Made by a program: the position numbers and the translations under genes. Shown piece after piece: positions 10,735 through 18,674 of a stretch of DNA of 32,884 nucleotides. This DNA comes from Actinomycetota bacterium (lineage in GTDB: Bacteria; Actinomycetota; Actinomycetes; Streptosporangiales; Streptosporangiaceae). The DNA lies in contig JAJPIV010000141.1 in assembly GCA_021324595.1 (NCBI GenBank), positions 1 through 32,884 on the forward strand. Reading direction: 5' to 3'. The notes beneath the pieces are model-generated. The model had not been told where the DNA came from. It saw nothing but the letters and a program-made list of their open reading frames with translations, and did not search any database. How positions within the stretch are numbered: position 1 is the stretch's first letter; each line of letters opens with the position of its first letter.

Positions 10735-12015
10735 TCAGGGGACGCTCCTGATCTTCCAGACCAGGGCCGCTCCGGCCGCGGCGACGACGGCCGTGGCGGC
10801 GTACAGGGCCGGATAGCCGCCGAGCGAGACCAGGAGCGCCGAGACCGCGCCGGCCAGGGCGCTCGGCCCGACGATCGCGATGTTGATGATCCCCAGGTCC
10901 TTGGCCCGGTCCTTGGCCTGCGGGAGCACCTGGGTGATCAGCGCCTGGTCGACGGCGAGGTAGGCGCCGAACCCGGTGCCGTACAGGACCGCGGCGAGGA
11001 TCGCCGCCGGCCAGGTCTCGGCGACCGTCAGCAGCAGGGCGGCCAGCGCCATCAGGATCCCCGAGATCGTCACGATCGGCTTGCGCCTGCCGATCCGGTC
11101 GGAGACCATGCCGCCGCCGATCGCGGTGAGCACCACGCACCCGGTGTAGATGAGGATCAGGATGAACAGGCCCTGGGCCGGGTCGCGGTAGTGCACCGCG
11201 TCGCGCAGGAAGTAGAGCAGGTACAAGGTGCCCATGCCGATCGCCAGCGAGGCGAGGAACCGGGTGATCCAGGCCCAGCCGAAGTCGGGGTGCCTCCTCG
11301 GGTCGATCCAGAACGCGGCGAGCAGCGCGCGCGCCGACAGCGGCGCGGCGTGCCCGGGCTCGAGCGGGTGGTCGGGCGTGGCGAGCGCGAACGGCAGCGC
11401 GAGCAGCACCATGGGGGCTGCCAGCGCCAGGTAGCCCGCGGTCAGCGCGGGGAACGCGTCCACGACCAGTGCCGTCCCCGCGACCAGCCCGAGCGCCTGC
11501 GGCATGCCGACCCAGCCGGCCACGGTGGCGCGCTGGCTCACCGGGACGTGATCGGGCACCGCGGCGGAGAGGCTGGCGTACTCGCCGTTCTGGAACGCGC
11601 TGAACAGCACCCAGAGCACCCCGACGCCCAGCACCGTGGTCTGCCGCCCGATCAGGTACAAGCTGGCGGCGCCGAGCGCGGCCATCGCCAGCGTCCAGCG
11701 GTGCCGCCTGCCCCGCAGGTGCCCGACCGGGAAGGCGCGCGTGGTCCGGTCGGACAGCGCTCCGGCCACCGGGGTGGCGAGCAGGGAGGCGACCGCGCCG
11801 AACGCGGACACCAGGCCGAGCGCGACGATCTTGCCCTTGGGGTCGATGGCCTGCAGCTGCTCGGGGATCAGGATCTGGAGCGGGGTCAGGGACGCCATCC
11901 ACATCGCCAGGCTGGCCAGCGCCAGCGAGCCGATCCAGCCGGCCGAGACCGGCGTGGCCGGCTCGGCGAGCGCCAGCGGGACCGCCCCGGGGGCCCGCGT
12001 CGTCCGCTCTGCCAT
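10735..12015 (-). CDS. MFS transporter (tandem paralogue 2)
   Basis: This 426-residue MFS protein with about 12 membrane helices is clearly paralogous to the downstream transporter: both share ASLTPLQ, QNGEYASLSAA, DHVPVSQRATVAGW, PDFGWAWITRFLASLAI and VDQALITQVLP. The loop motifs are GALSDRTTRAFPVGHLRGRR and SDRIGRRKP. Start ATG at 12015, preceded by CATGAT at a 6-nt spacing and no Shine-Dalgarno. It is divergent from the MBL hydrolase gene (59-bp gap). The substrate cannot be told from the sequence. Confidence 0.92.
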   Translation of the reverse strand: MAERTTRAPGAVPLALAEPATPVSAGWIGSLALASLAMWMASLTPLQILIPEQLQAIDPKGKIVALGLVSAFGAVASLLATPVAGALSDRTTRAFPVGHLRGRRHRWTLAMAALGAASLYLIGRQTTVLGVGVLWVLFSAFQNGEYASLSAAVPDHVPVSQRATVAGWVGMPQALGLVAGTALVVDAFPALTAGYLALAAPMVLLALPFALATPDHPLEPGHAAPLSARALLAAFWIDPRRHPDFGWAWITRFLASLAIGMGTLYLLYFLRDAVHYRDPAQGLFILILIYTGCVVLTAIGGGMVSDRIGRRKPIVTISGILMALAALLLTVAETWPAAILAAVLYGTGFGAYLAVDQALITQVLPQAKDRAKDLGIINIAIVGPSALAGAVSALLVSLGGYPALYAATAVVAAAGAALVWKIRSVP

Positions 12016-12061
12016 GGAGCGATCATGCCGCCTTGCCGCCGGTCGCGGAAGATGCCCCGCG

Positions 12062-12067
12062 TACCCT
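12062..12067 (+). promoter_or_regulatory. -10 box for leaderless MBL hydrolase transcript
   Basis: TACCCT fits TANNNT and lies 7 nt before the ATG at 12075, with no Shine-Dalgarno present. It lies in the 59-bp divergent gap shared with the MFS gene. Confidence 0.45.
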
Positions 12068-12074
12068 GGCCGGC

Positions 12075-12815
12075 ATGGAGCTGACCGTCGTGGGCTGCTC
12101 GGGGAGCTTCCCCGGCCCGCGGAGCGCCGCGTCGTGCTACCTGGTCTCCGCGGACGGCTTCCGGCTGGTGATCGACCTGGGCAACGGCGCGCTGGGGGCG
12201 CTGCAGCGCCACGCGGACCTGGCCGGCGTCGACGCCGTCTGCCTGAGCCACCTGCACGCCGATCACTGCCTGGACATGTGCTCCTACCACGTGTTCCGGA
12301 CCCATCATCCGGCCGGCCCGCTGCCGCCGATCCCCGTCTACGCCCCCGCCGGGGCGGCCGAGCGGCTCGACCTGGCCGCGGGCCCCGGCGCCGGCCGTGG
12401 CATGGCGGGCAGCTTCGAGTTCACCGACCTCGCGCCCGGACCGCTGCGGATCGGCCCGCTGGCCATCACGGCGGCGCGCGTCAATCACCCCGTGGAGACG
12501 TTCGCCTTCCGGATCGAGCACGGCGGCCGGGTGATCGCCTACTCGGCGGACACCGGCGCCTGCGACGACCTGGTGCGCCTGGCGTCGGGCGCGGACGTGC
12601 TGCTGTGCGAGGCCTCGTTCACCGAGGGCCCGGGCCTGCCGGAGGACCTGCACCTCACCGCGGGCCAGGCGGCCGATCACGCGCGCCGGGCCCGCGCGCG
12701 ACGGCTGGTGCTGACCCATCTGGTGCCGTGGAACAGCCGGGAGCGGGCCCGCTCGGAGGCGGCGGAGCGCTTTCCCGGCCCGCTGGCGCTGGCCCGCCCC
12801 GGGATGCGGCTCTAG
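12075..12815 (+). CDS. MBL-fold metallo-hydrolase, Rv1339-like (putative cyclic-nucleotide phosphodiesterase)
   Basis: This 246-residue metallo-beta-lactamase-fold hydrolase is located before rph-rdgB as Rv1339 is in M. tuberculosis, where the homologue has been described as an atypical cyclic-nucleotide phosphodiesterase. The metal motif is LSHLHADHCLDM (HxHxDH), followed by VNHPVETFAFRI, YSADTGACDDL with the bridging Asp, CEASFTEG, and the C-terminal VLTHLVPW. The length is usual for the family. Its last 161 bp are also read by the convergent membrane-protein frame. The catalytic class is sure; the cAMP role is transferred from the mycobacterial homologue by family and synteny. Confidence 0.92.
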   Translation: MELTVVGCSGSFPGPRSAASCYLVSADGFRLVIDLGNGALGALQRHADLAGVDAVCLSHLHADHCLDMCSYHVFRTHHPAGPLPPIPVYAPAGAAERLDLAAGPGAGRGMAGSFEFTDLAPGPLRIGPLAITAARVNHPVETFAFRIEHGGRVIAYSADTGACDDLVRLASGADVLLCEASFTEGPGLPEDLHLTAGQAADHARRARARRLVLTHLVPWNSRERARSEAAERFPGPLALARPGMRL

Positions 12816-14037
12816 GCAGCGCCGCCAGGACCGCGATCAGCACGGCCGACGCGATCCCGTAGGCGTCCCGGCGGACCTGGGCGATCAGGTGCGGAGCGTA
12901 GCCCGACCACCAGGTGCGGCGCAGCGCGTACGGGTCGTAGAAGACGAAGAAGTCGGCCGTCGCGAGGGCGGCCAGCCACCGCCAGGCCCTCCGGCCGTCG
13001 GACAGGATCGCCCCGGCCGCGACCACCACCCAGACGATGTGATGGATCCACGAGACGGGCGAGGCCAGGACGGACGCCAGCCCGACGATCGCGATCGCGG
13101 CCATCTCGTTGCCGCGGCGGGAGGCCGCCCGGGCCGCGGCGAGGCCCGCGGCGGCGGCCGCGAGCGCCAGGAGCAGCCAGAGCGCGCGCGGCACGGGCGC
13201 GGGCGCGAAGGCGCGGATCAGCATCGCCTGGATCGACTGGTCGGAGACCTGGCCTGGCCGGCCGAGCCGGCGCGTGTGCCACAGGGCGGTGCTCCAGTAG
13301 AACGCCGACGCCGACGGCAGGAGCGCCCAGGCGGCGAGCGTCGCGCCGCCTGCGGCGGCCGCGGCGGTGAGCGCGGCCCTGCGGCGGCCGGTGATCAGCA
13401 GGTAGGCGAGGAACGCCCCGGGCGTCAGCTTGATCGCCGTGGCCAGGCCGACCAGCAGCCCGCGCGGCCACCTCGGCCGGCGGGTGGCGACGTCGAGCGT
13501 GCACAGGGCGGCCAGGGCCATGTCGACCTGGCCGAACCGGATCTCCTGGAGAAGCGGCCACATGAGGGCGCAGGCGCCCGTGACCGCGCCGAACGCGGCG
13601 GCGCGCCAGCGGCCGGCGGCGGCCAGCAGCGGGGCGAAGGCCAGCCTGACCACGATCGCCAGCGAGCCGTAGACCACCGGGATCCACGCGATCTCGGCGG
13701 CCCGCCAGCTCACCAGCGCCAGGGGGACGGCCAGGAGCGCCGCGAACGGCGGGTAGGTGAAGACCAGGTAGGACCGGCCCAGGCTGGCCAGCCTGGCGCG
13801 GGGCACCGGCCGGTAGACCGGCCGGCCGGCGAGCACGTCCCGGCCCGCGGTCCGGTAGACCCGCAGGTCGGTCAGGTACGGGGGGTGCCGGATCGCGGTG
13901 TAGCCGAGCAGTCCGATCAGCGCGGCCGTGGCCGCCCAGGCGAGCACGCCCGCCAGCAGCGGCGGCCACCTGCGCAGGGCCGGGCCGGCCGGCTGCCCCT
14001 TGGTGGCCGGCGGGATGACGGTACGCGCCGCGGTCAT
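12655..14037 (-). CDS. GT87-like polyprenol-dependent glycosyltransferase, membrane protein
   Basis: This 460-residue integral membrane protein with roughly 10-12 helices resembles the glycosyltransferase 87 (DUF2029) family of alpha-mannosyltransferases, which use polyprenyl-phosphate-mannose at the outer membrane face. Seen features are the N-terminal DLRVYRTAGRDVLAGRPVYR loop with the acidic residue typical of GT-C enzymes, FTYPPFAALLAVPL, EIRFGQVDMALAAL, GLATAIKLTPG and SWIHHIVWVVVA. The last 50 or so residues are Pro/Gly/Ala/Arg-rich and lie antisense to the MBL gene; they look non-functional, as if an earlier stop was lost. It is divergent from the epimerase gene (81 bp), which could supply sugar nucleotides. 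Confidence 0.85.
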   Translation of the reverse strand: MTAARTVIPPATKGQPAGPALRRWPPLLAGVLAWAATAALIGLLGYTAIRHPPYLTDLRVYRTAGRDVLAGRPVYRPVPRARLASLGRSYLVFTYPPFAALLAVPLALVSWRAAEIAWIPVVYGSLAIVVRLAFAPLLAAAGRWRAAAFGAVTGACALMWPLLQEIRFGQVDMALAALCTLDVATRRPRWPRGLLVGLATAIKLTPGAFLAYLLITGRRRAALTAAAAAGGATLAAWALLPSASAFYWSTALWHTRRLGRPGQVSDQSIQAMLIRAFAPAPVPRALWLLLALAAAAAGLAAARAASRRGNEMAAIAIVGLASVLASPVSWIHHIVWVVVAAGAILSDGRRAWRWLAALATADFFVFYDPYALRRTWWSGYAPHLIAQVRRDAYGIASAVLIAVLAALPRAASRGGPAPAGRESAPPPPSGPAPGCSTAPDGSAPAVARGPGARDRPPGPR

Positions 14038-14104
14038 CGCTGCCTGGTACAGACGACGGGCGCGGGCGGGGAGTTCCCTCCGCCGCGGGAAGTGGGACGG
14101 GCAA

Positions 14105-14110
14105 TAGACT
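14105..14110 (+). promoter_or_regulatory. -10 box for leaderless epimerase transcript
   Basis: TAGACT fits TANNNT and lies 8 nt before the ATG at 14119. No Shine-Dalgarno is present between it and the start. Confidence 0.5.
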
Positions 14111-14118
14111 GCCGTGCC

Positions 14119-15057
14119 ATGCGCTTGGTCGTCACCGGCGGGGCCGGCTTCATCGGATCACACCTTTCCGACGCGTTCCTGGCCCGGGGCGACGACGTCA
14201 CCGTGGTGGACGACCTGTCCTCCGGCCGCCCGGGCAGGCTGGACGGGCGCGCCGAGCTGCGGGTGGCGAGCGTGACCGACGCGGCTGCCCTGGCGGCGGC
14301 GGTCGAGGCGGCGCGGCCGGAGCTGATCTGCCACCTGGCCGCCCAGATCGACGTGCGGGCATCGGTCGCCCGCCCGGCGGCGGACGCGAACGCCAACGTG
14401 ATCGGCACCATCAACGTGCTGGAGGCGGCGCGGCGGGTGGAGGCGCGGGTGATCTTCTGCTCGACCGGCGGCGCCCTGTACGGCCGGGACGCGCCGATCC
14501 CGTCGATGGAGGACGTGCTGCCGCTGCCCGAGTCCGCGTACGGGGTCGCCAAGTACTGCGCCGAGCAGTACGTCGGGCTGTACAACCGGCTGCACCAGAC
14601 CTCGCACAGCATCCTGCGGCTGGCCAACGTCTACGGGCCGCGGCAGGACCCGTCCGGTGAGGCGGGCGTCGTGCCGATCTTCTGCGGCCGGGTGCTCGGC
14701 GGCGGGCGGCCGACCATCTTCGGCGACGGCACCCAGACCCGCGACTACGTCTACGTGGCGGACACGGTGGCGGCCTTCCTGGCCGCCGCCGACCTGCGGC
14801 GGCCGGGGGTGTGGAACGTCGGCACCGGCACCGAGGTGAGCGTGCTCGAGCTCGCGCAGGTGATCGCGGAGGTGACCGGCCGGGCGGTCGAGCCCGTCTT
14901 CGCCCCGCCGCGCCCCGGCGAGCTGCAGCGCAGCGCGCTGGCGGTGGACAGCGCCCAGCGGGACCTGGGCTGGAAGGCCACCACCGGCCTGGCCGACGGG
15001 GTCCGCGCGGTCTGCCGGTGGATCGGCGCCGGCGTCCCGGACCGGGCCGGCTGCTGA
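14119..15057 (+). CDS. NAD-dependent epimerase/dehydratase (UDP-glucose 4-epimerase-like)
   Basis: This 312-residue extended short-chain dehydrogenase acts on a nucleotide sugar. The Rossmann glycine motif [11 protein letters not shown] is at residues 5-15 and the acidic NAD-selective end of beta-2 is [20 protein letters not shown], the active-site Ser in [10 protein letters not shown] and the YGVAK (YxxxK) pair follow. [13 protein letters not shown] and [16 protein letters not shown] are typical of GalE-like epimerases and related dTDP/GDP-sugar enzymes. The exact sugar cannot be assigned. It is divergent from the GT87-like gene and 26 bp upstream of rph. Start ATG at 14119 immediately precedes the Rossmann strand. 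Confidence 0.93.
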   Translation: MRLVVTGGAGFIGSHLSDAFLARGDDVTVVDDLSSGRPGRLDGRAELRVASVTDAAALAAAVEAARPELICHLAAQIDVRASVARPAADANANVIGTINVLEAARRVEARVIFCSTGGALYGRDAPIPSMEDVLPLPESAYGVAKYCAEQYVGLYNRLHQTSHSILRLANVYGPRQDPSGEAGVVPIFCGRVLGGGRPTIFGDGTQTRDYVYVADTVAAFLAAADLRRPGVWNVGTGTEVSVLELAQVIAEVTGRAVEPVFAPPRPGELQRSALAVDSAQRDLGWKATTGLADGVRAVCRWIGAGVPDRAGC

Positions 15058-15070
15058 CCCCGCCCGCCGG

Positions 15071-15076
15071 TAGGCT
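15071..15076 (+). promoter_or_regulatory. -10 box for leaderless rph transcript
   Basis: TAGGCT fits TANNNT and ends 7 nt before the ATG at 15084. It lies in the 26-bp gap after the epimerase stop, so rph-rdgB may be transcribed both with and without the upstream gene. Confidence 0.5.
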
Positions 15077-15083
15077 TGCCCGC

Positions 15084-15806
15084 ATGCCCAGACCCGATGG
15101 CCGCCGCCTGGACCAGCTGCGCCCGGTCAGGTTCACCCGCGGCTGGCTGGACCACGCCGAGGGCTCGGCGCTGGTGGAGTTCGGCTCGACCCGCGTGCTG
15201 TGCGCCGCGAGCGTGACCGAGGAGGTGCCGCGCTGGCGGCGGGGCAGCGGCCAGGGCTGGGTCACTGCCGAGTACGCGATGCTGCCGCGGTCCACCCACA
15301 CCCGCAGCGACCGGGAGTCGGTGCGGGGCCGGATCGGCGGGCGCACCCATGAGATCTCCCGCCTGGTCGGCCGCTCGCTGCGGGCCTGCGTGGACCTGCA
15401 GGCGCTCGGCGAGAACTCGGTCGTGATCGATTGCGACGTGCTGCAGGCCGACGGCGGCACCAGGACCGCCGCGGTCACCGGCGGCTTCGTCGCGCTCGCC
15501 GACGCCATCGGCTGGCTGCGGGATCGCGGGCGCTGCAAGAAGAACCCGCTCACCGGCTCGGTCGCCGCGGTCAGCGTGGGCATCGTCGGCGGCGAGCCGC
15601 GGCTGGACCTGTGCTATGCCGAGGACGTCGCGGCCCAGACCGACATGAACGTGGTCTGCACCGGCGAGGGGGACTTCGTGGAGGTGCAGGGCACCGCCGA
15701 AGGCGAGCCGTTCAGCCGCGACCTGCTCGATCAGCTCCTGGCGATGGCCGTCACAGGCTGCGCCGAGCTCACCCGGCTGCAGCACGAGGCGCTGTCGGCG
15801 GGATGA
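15084..15806 (+). CDS. rph: Ribonuclease PH
   Basis: This 240-residue phosphorolytic 3'-5' exoribonuclease trims tRNA 3' ends. Family blocks are the opening [37 protein letters not shown], the substrate loop [45 protein letters not shown], and [17 protein letters not shown] with the catalytic aspartates. Full length. It overlaps rdgB by ATGA, so the two are translationally coupled, as in mycobacteria (Rv1340-Rv1341). Confidence 0.98.
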   Translation: MPRPDGRRLDQLRPVRFTRGWLDHAEGSALVEFGSTRVLCAASVTEEVPRWRRGSGQGWVTAEYAMLPRSTHTRSDRESVRGRIGGRTHEISRLVGRSLRACVDLQALGENSVVIDCDVLQADGGTRTAAVTGGFVALADAIGWLRDRGRCKKNPLTGSVAAVSVGIVGGEPRLDLCYAEDVAAQTDMNVVCTGEGDFVEVQGTAEGEPFSRDLLDQLLAMAVTGCAELTRLQHEALSAG

Positions 15807-16450
15807 GCGCCACCCTGGGCGGGCCCGGCAGGCGGCCCCGGCTGGTGCTGGCCACCGCGAACCCGCACAAGCTCAGCGAGCTGGCCAGGATCCTGGCGGA
15901 CGAGCGCATCGACGTCGAGCTGGCCGGGCTGGACCGGTTCCCCGGGGCGCCCCGGGTCGCCGAGACCGGTGCCACGTTCGCCGAGAACGCGCTGCTCAAG
16001 GCCAGGGCGGTGGCCGCGTTCACCGGCCTGCCGGTGATCGCGGAGGACTCCGGGCTATGCGTGGACGCGCTGAACGGGATGCCGGGGGTGCTCTCCGCCC
16101 GGTGGTCCGGCCGGCACGGCGATGACGAGGCGAACCTGCGGCTGGTGCTCGCCCAGGTCGCCGACGTGCCGGACGAGCGGCTCGGCGCGCACTTCACGTG
16201 CGCGGCGGCGCTCGTGCTGCCGTCGGGCCGCGAGCACGTGAGCGAGGGCACGCTGCGCGGGCGGCTGGTCCGCGAGCCGCGCGGCACCAACGGCTTCGGC
16301 TACGACCCGATCTTCGTCCCGGAGGGCGAGGACCGGACGACGGCGCAGATGAGCGGCGCGGAGAAGGACGCGATCAGCCATCGCGGCCGGGCGCTGCGCG
16401 GCCTTCGCCCCGTGATCGCCGCGCACCTGGCGCGGGCCGCCCAGCCCTGA
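15803..16450 (+). CDS. rdgB: XTP/dITP (non-canonical purine NTP) pyrophosphatase, RdgB/HAM1
   Basis: This 215-residue HAM1-family enzyme hydrolyses XTP, dITP and related nucleotides to the monophosphate, cleaning the nucleotide pool. Motifs are [18 protein letters not shown] (nucleotide-binding Asn/Lys), [33 protein letters not shown] with the catalytic acidic pair, [22 protein letters not shown] and [13 protein letters not shown]. The start ATG overlaps the rph stop (ATGA). It ends 23 bp before the convergent lipoprotein gene. Confidence 0.98.
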   Translation: MSATLGGPGRRPRLVLATANPHKLSELARILADERIDVELAGLDRFPGAPRVAETGATFAENALLKARAVAAFTGLPVIAEDSGLCVDALNGMPGVLSARWSGRHGDDEANLRLVLAQVADVPDERLGAHFTCAAALVLPSGREHVSEGTLRGRLVREPRGTNGFGYDPIFVPEGEDRTTAQMSGAEKDAISHRGRALRGLRPVIAAHLARAAQP

Positions 16451-16473
16451 CGGCGGGCAGGCCAGGCCCGTCG

Positions 16474-17424
16474 CTAACCGGGGAGATCGGCGATCTGCCG
16501 CGGCGCCGGGAGCCTGATGGTGACCGGCAGGTTGACCGAGGTGATGTCGAACGTCGTGGTCGTGACGTGCCTGCCGACCGTCATCGTCTCCCGGATCTGC
16601 CTGATCAGGCCATGATCGTCGGCCCAGACGGCGAACCGGATCGGGGAGCCCGCCAGCTCGTGCAGCAGCGGGGCGAGCCTGCTGCGCAGCCCCGGTGGGA
16701 GCTGCGCGAGCGCGGCGGCCGGGGTGACGGCGCCGGCGTAGCCGGTGACCTGCACCCCGGCCAGCCGCGACCGGCCGAGCGCCAGCACGTGCGTGGCGGC
16801 GGCGAGCAGCCTGGCCTGATCCAGGGGATTGCCGTCCTCGATGTTCAGGAACGCCGCGGCGTAGGCAAGGCCCGTGGTGCCGGACAGGCTCGCGGTGCTC
16901 ACCTTCGTCCAGGGCTTCCCCGTCTCCTTGACGAACGCGGGGTTCTCGAAGTAGATGGCCCTGCTCGTCTCAATTTCCTCGACCCTGACCGGCCGGGTGC
17001 GCGGGCTTTTCGCGATCGTTGTCTCATCGATGGTGATCGTCGGCTTGAGCCGCATCCGCACCGATCCGGTGAACGCCCCGGCCGGCTCGCCGGGCGCCGT
17101 CACCGTCATCCGGGCGGTCAGCGACCGCACCTGCTCCGATCGCAGGATCGCCAGCCGCAGCGCCCGCGCTGGCCTGCTCAGGGGCGGGGTGGCGCTGCCG
17201 GCGCTGGCCCCCGCGCAGCCGGCGGCCAGCGCCGTGATCGCCGCCGCGGCCACGGCCCGCGCCGCCGCCGTCCTGACCCGCGGCGCCGGCGGTGCCGCAG
17301 GCGCCAGAGTGACCCGCGGCGCCGGAATGGCCAGCGGCGCCGGAATGGCCAGCGGCGCCGGAATGGCCAGCGGCGCCGGAATGAGCCGCGCATTGCGCTG
17401 CGCGGTCCTCGATGACAAATGCAT
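16474..17424 (-). CDS. Lipoprotein, LppX/LprG-like fold
   Basis: This 316-residue predicted lipoprotein has a hydrophobic segment ending in the lipobox LAAGC (Cys70), followed by a Ser/Ala/Gly linker. The mature domain has alternating beta-rich segments (VRSLTARMTVTAPGEPAGA, AIYFENPAFVKETGKPWTKV, FAVWADDHGLIRQIRETMTV, TTTTFDITSVNLPVTIRLP), resembling the LppX_LprAFG family of cell-envelope lipid carriers. The start at 17424 gives an odd 50-residue N-terminus before the signal segment, containing three IPAPLA repeats encoded by 18-bp tandem repeats. A TAGCAT box 6 nt upstream supports this start. GTG starts nearer the signal segment would lack the usual positive n-region. Confidence 0.8.
   Translation of the reverse strand: MHLSSRTAQRNARLIPAPLAIPAPLAIPAPLAIPAPRVTLAPAAPPAPRVRTAAARAVAAAAITALAAGCAGASAGSATPPLSRPARALRLAILRSEQVRSLTARMTVTAPGEPAGAFTGSVRMRLKPTITIDETTIAKSPRTRPVRVEEIETSRAIYFENPAFVKETGKPWTKVSTASLSGTTGLAYAAAFLNIEDGNPLDQARLLAAATHVLALGRSRLAGVQVTGYAGAVTPAAALAQLPPGLRSRLAPLLHELAGSPIRFAVWADDHGLIRQIRETMTVGRHVTTTTFDITSVNLPVTIRLPAPRQIADLPG
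17318..17389. repeat. 18-bp tandem repeat, 3 perfect copies plus a partial one
   Basis: GGCGCCGGAATGGCCAGC is repeated at 17318, 17336 and 17354, with a partial fourth copy from 17372. It lies inside the lipoprotein gene and encodes the Pro-Ala-Pro-Leu-Ala-Ile repeats before the signal sequence. The unit is a multiple of three, so copy changes keep the frame. Confidence 0.95.
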
Positions 17425-17430
17425 GGCGCG

Positions 17431-17436
17431 ATGCTA
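17431..17436 (-). promoter_or_regulatory. -10 box for leaderless lipoprotein transcript
   Basis: On the minus strand TAGCAT fits TANNNT and lies 6 nt before the ATG at 17424. No Shine-Dalgarno is seen. Confidence 0.45.
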
Positions 17437-17627
17437 GCAGTTCACCGCCGCCGGCTCATTGAAACAGCGCTTCCCGGGCATGTCATATGCGATGCTTCAT
17501 GATTGTTTCATTGCAGTGCTTCGGGTTTCTCCCGGGGGGCTCCGGGCGCCGGCCGGCGGCGGGCCACGGGCCCCGCGCCGTCGCGCCGGCCGGTACGGTA
17601 GGAGCCACCGATCCAGGGGAGCGCACC

Positions 17628-18098
17628 GTGACGCAGGTACGGCTGGCACCGGGAGACCCGGCGCCCGGCTTCACGCTGCCCGCCGACGACGGCGGCCAGG
17701 TGAGCCTGGCGTCGCTGCGCGGCAGGCGGGTGATCGTCTACTTCTACCCGGCCGCGATGACGCCGGGCTGCACCAAGGAGGCGTGCGACTTCCGGGACAG
17801 CCTCGCCGACCTGGAGCGCGCCGGGTTCGCTGTGGTCGGCATCTCGCCCGACCCGCCGGGCAAGCTGGCCAGGTTCCGCGCCCGGGACGGCCTGACGTTC
17901 CCGCTGCTGTCCGACGCGGACCTCGCCGTCCACCGGGCCTACGGCGCCTACGGCGAGAAGACGCTCTACGGGAAGGCGACCACCGGGGTGATCAGGTCCA
18001 CCTTCGTGATCGGGCCCGACGGGAGGGTCGAGCGCGCCTACTACGGGGTGCGGGCCACCGGGCACGTCGCCCGGCTGCGCAAGGACCTGGGGGTCTGA
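17628..18098 (+). CDS. bcp: Thiol peroxidase, Bcp/PrxQ-type peroxiredoxin
   Basis: This 156-residue peroxiredoxin reduces hydrogen peroxide and organic peroxides with thioredoxin as partner. The peroxidatic Cys48 and resolving Cys53 are in MTPGCTKEACDFRD, the CxxxxC spacing of PrxQ. PGFTLPADDGGQVSLASLRG, VVGISPDPPGKLARF and TFVIGPDGRVERAYYGV are family blocks. The GTG at 17628 is chosen because the Shine-Dalgarno AGGGGAG lies 6 nt upstream and the family N-terminus begins here. It ends 17 bp before the tRNA gene. Confidence 0.96.
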   Translation: MTQVRLAPGDPAPGFTLPADDGGQVSLASLRGRRVIVYFYPAAMTPGCTKEACDFRDSLADLERAGFAVVGISPDPPGKLARFRARDGLTFPLLSDADLAVHRAYGAYGEKTLYGKATTGVIRSTFVIGPDGRVERAYYGVRATGHVARLRKDLGV

Positions 18099-18115
18099 CC
18101 CGCGCTCGCCCGTCC

Positions 18116-18191
18116 GGGGCCGTAGCCCAATGGCAGAGGCACAGGACTTAGGATCCTGCCAGTGTGGGTTCGACTCCCACCGGCCCCACCA
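18116..18191 (+). tRNA. tRNA, anticodon UAG (nominal Leu), short variable loop
   Basis: A complete 76-nt cloverleaf with encoded CCA. The acceptor stem pairs GGGGCCG (18116-18122) with CGGCCCC (18181-18187), followed by A73 and CCA. The D stem is three base pairs with GG in the loop. The anticodon stem pairs CAGGA with TCCTG around the loop CTTAGGA, giving U33, anticodon UAG (18149-18151) and G37. The variable loop has five nucleotides (18159-18163). The T stem is GTGGG/CCCAC with loop TTCGACT. Anticodon UAG reads CUA, but normal bacterial tRNA-Leu has a long variable arm, which is absent here. The amino acid identity is therefore open. Confidence 0.85.
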
Positions 18192-18242
18192 GATCGCCGT
18201 GTTCAAACTCGCTCGAAGAAAAGAGCAGGTCGAAGGCGGGTG

Positions 18243-18569
18243 GTACGCCACGGCGTCGAGGTCGGCTCGCTCGGGGTCCTCCTCACCCCAACGGTCGAAG
18301 GCGGCCAGTGGCTCGCCCGGGGACCGCCCCAGCTCGGTCAACTGGTACAGCGTCCCCGCCTCGATGCGCTCAGTGTCGAGACGGCGGGCGATGAGCCCGT
18401 CACGCTCCGCTCGCCGCAACGTCTCGGTCAACACCTTGAGGGCGATGCCGTCGGGCACGTCGTGGAGGTCCTGGTAGCGGCGGCCGCCTCCGGCAATCTC
18501 GCTGAGTGCGGCCAGCGTCCAGCAAGCACACGGACGAGACAGTCTGCGCGCCGCAGCTTGTTGGTCATG
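18243..18569 (-). pseudogene. HxlR-type winged-helix regulator remnant
   Basis: The minus strand shows an HxlR-like DNA-binding domain split between two frames. From the ATG at 18569 the frame reads MTNKLRRADCLVRVLAGRW and then goes out of frame near 18520. The adjacent frame continues with LAALSEIAGGGRRYQDLHD, then KVLTETLRRAERDGLIARRL and GTLYQLTELGRS, ending near FDRWGEED. The break is at GGACGCTGGCCGCAC, where loss of one ACGCTGG copy from a direct repeat would explain the shift. No proper stop follows; the frame runs into the antisense of the tRNA, so the 3' end is also missing. Its GC content is lower than the surroundings. Confidence 0.7.
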
Positions 18570-18635
18570 TCGTCACGGCCGTTCGAGTCACCGGTTCGGC
18601 GCGTAGCGGCGACTGATGGCAGGCGCGGCCGATGT

Positions 18636-18652
18636 TCGGGTTGGCGACCCGA
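18636..18652 (-). terminator. Small hairpin downstream of the ClpX-zinc-finger gene
   Basis: TCGGGT (18636-18641) and ACCCGA (18647-18652) form a 6-bp stem with a 5-nt loop, 23 bp after the minus-strand gene stop. There is no T-run, so the terminator role is tentative. Confidence 0.3.
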
Positions 18653-18674
18653 TGTCAGTACCCCTCCACGGTGA

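Noticed and set aside
12889-14118. Plus-strand open frame leading into the epimerase, which could suggest a 722-residue fusion
   Set aside because: The upstream part is antisense to the GT87-like gene and low-complexity; the ATG at 14119 directly precedes the Rossmann motif and has a -10 box.
18116-18191. The tRNA as an amber suppressor
   Set aside because: The anticodon is UAG, which reads codon CUA; reading the UAG stop codon would need anticodon CUA.
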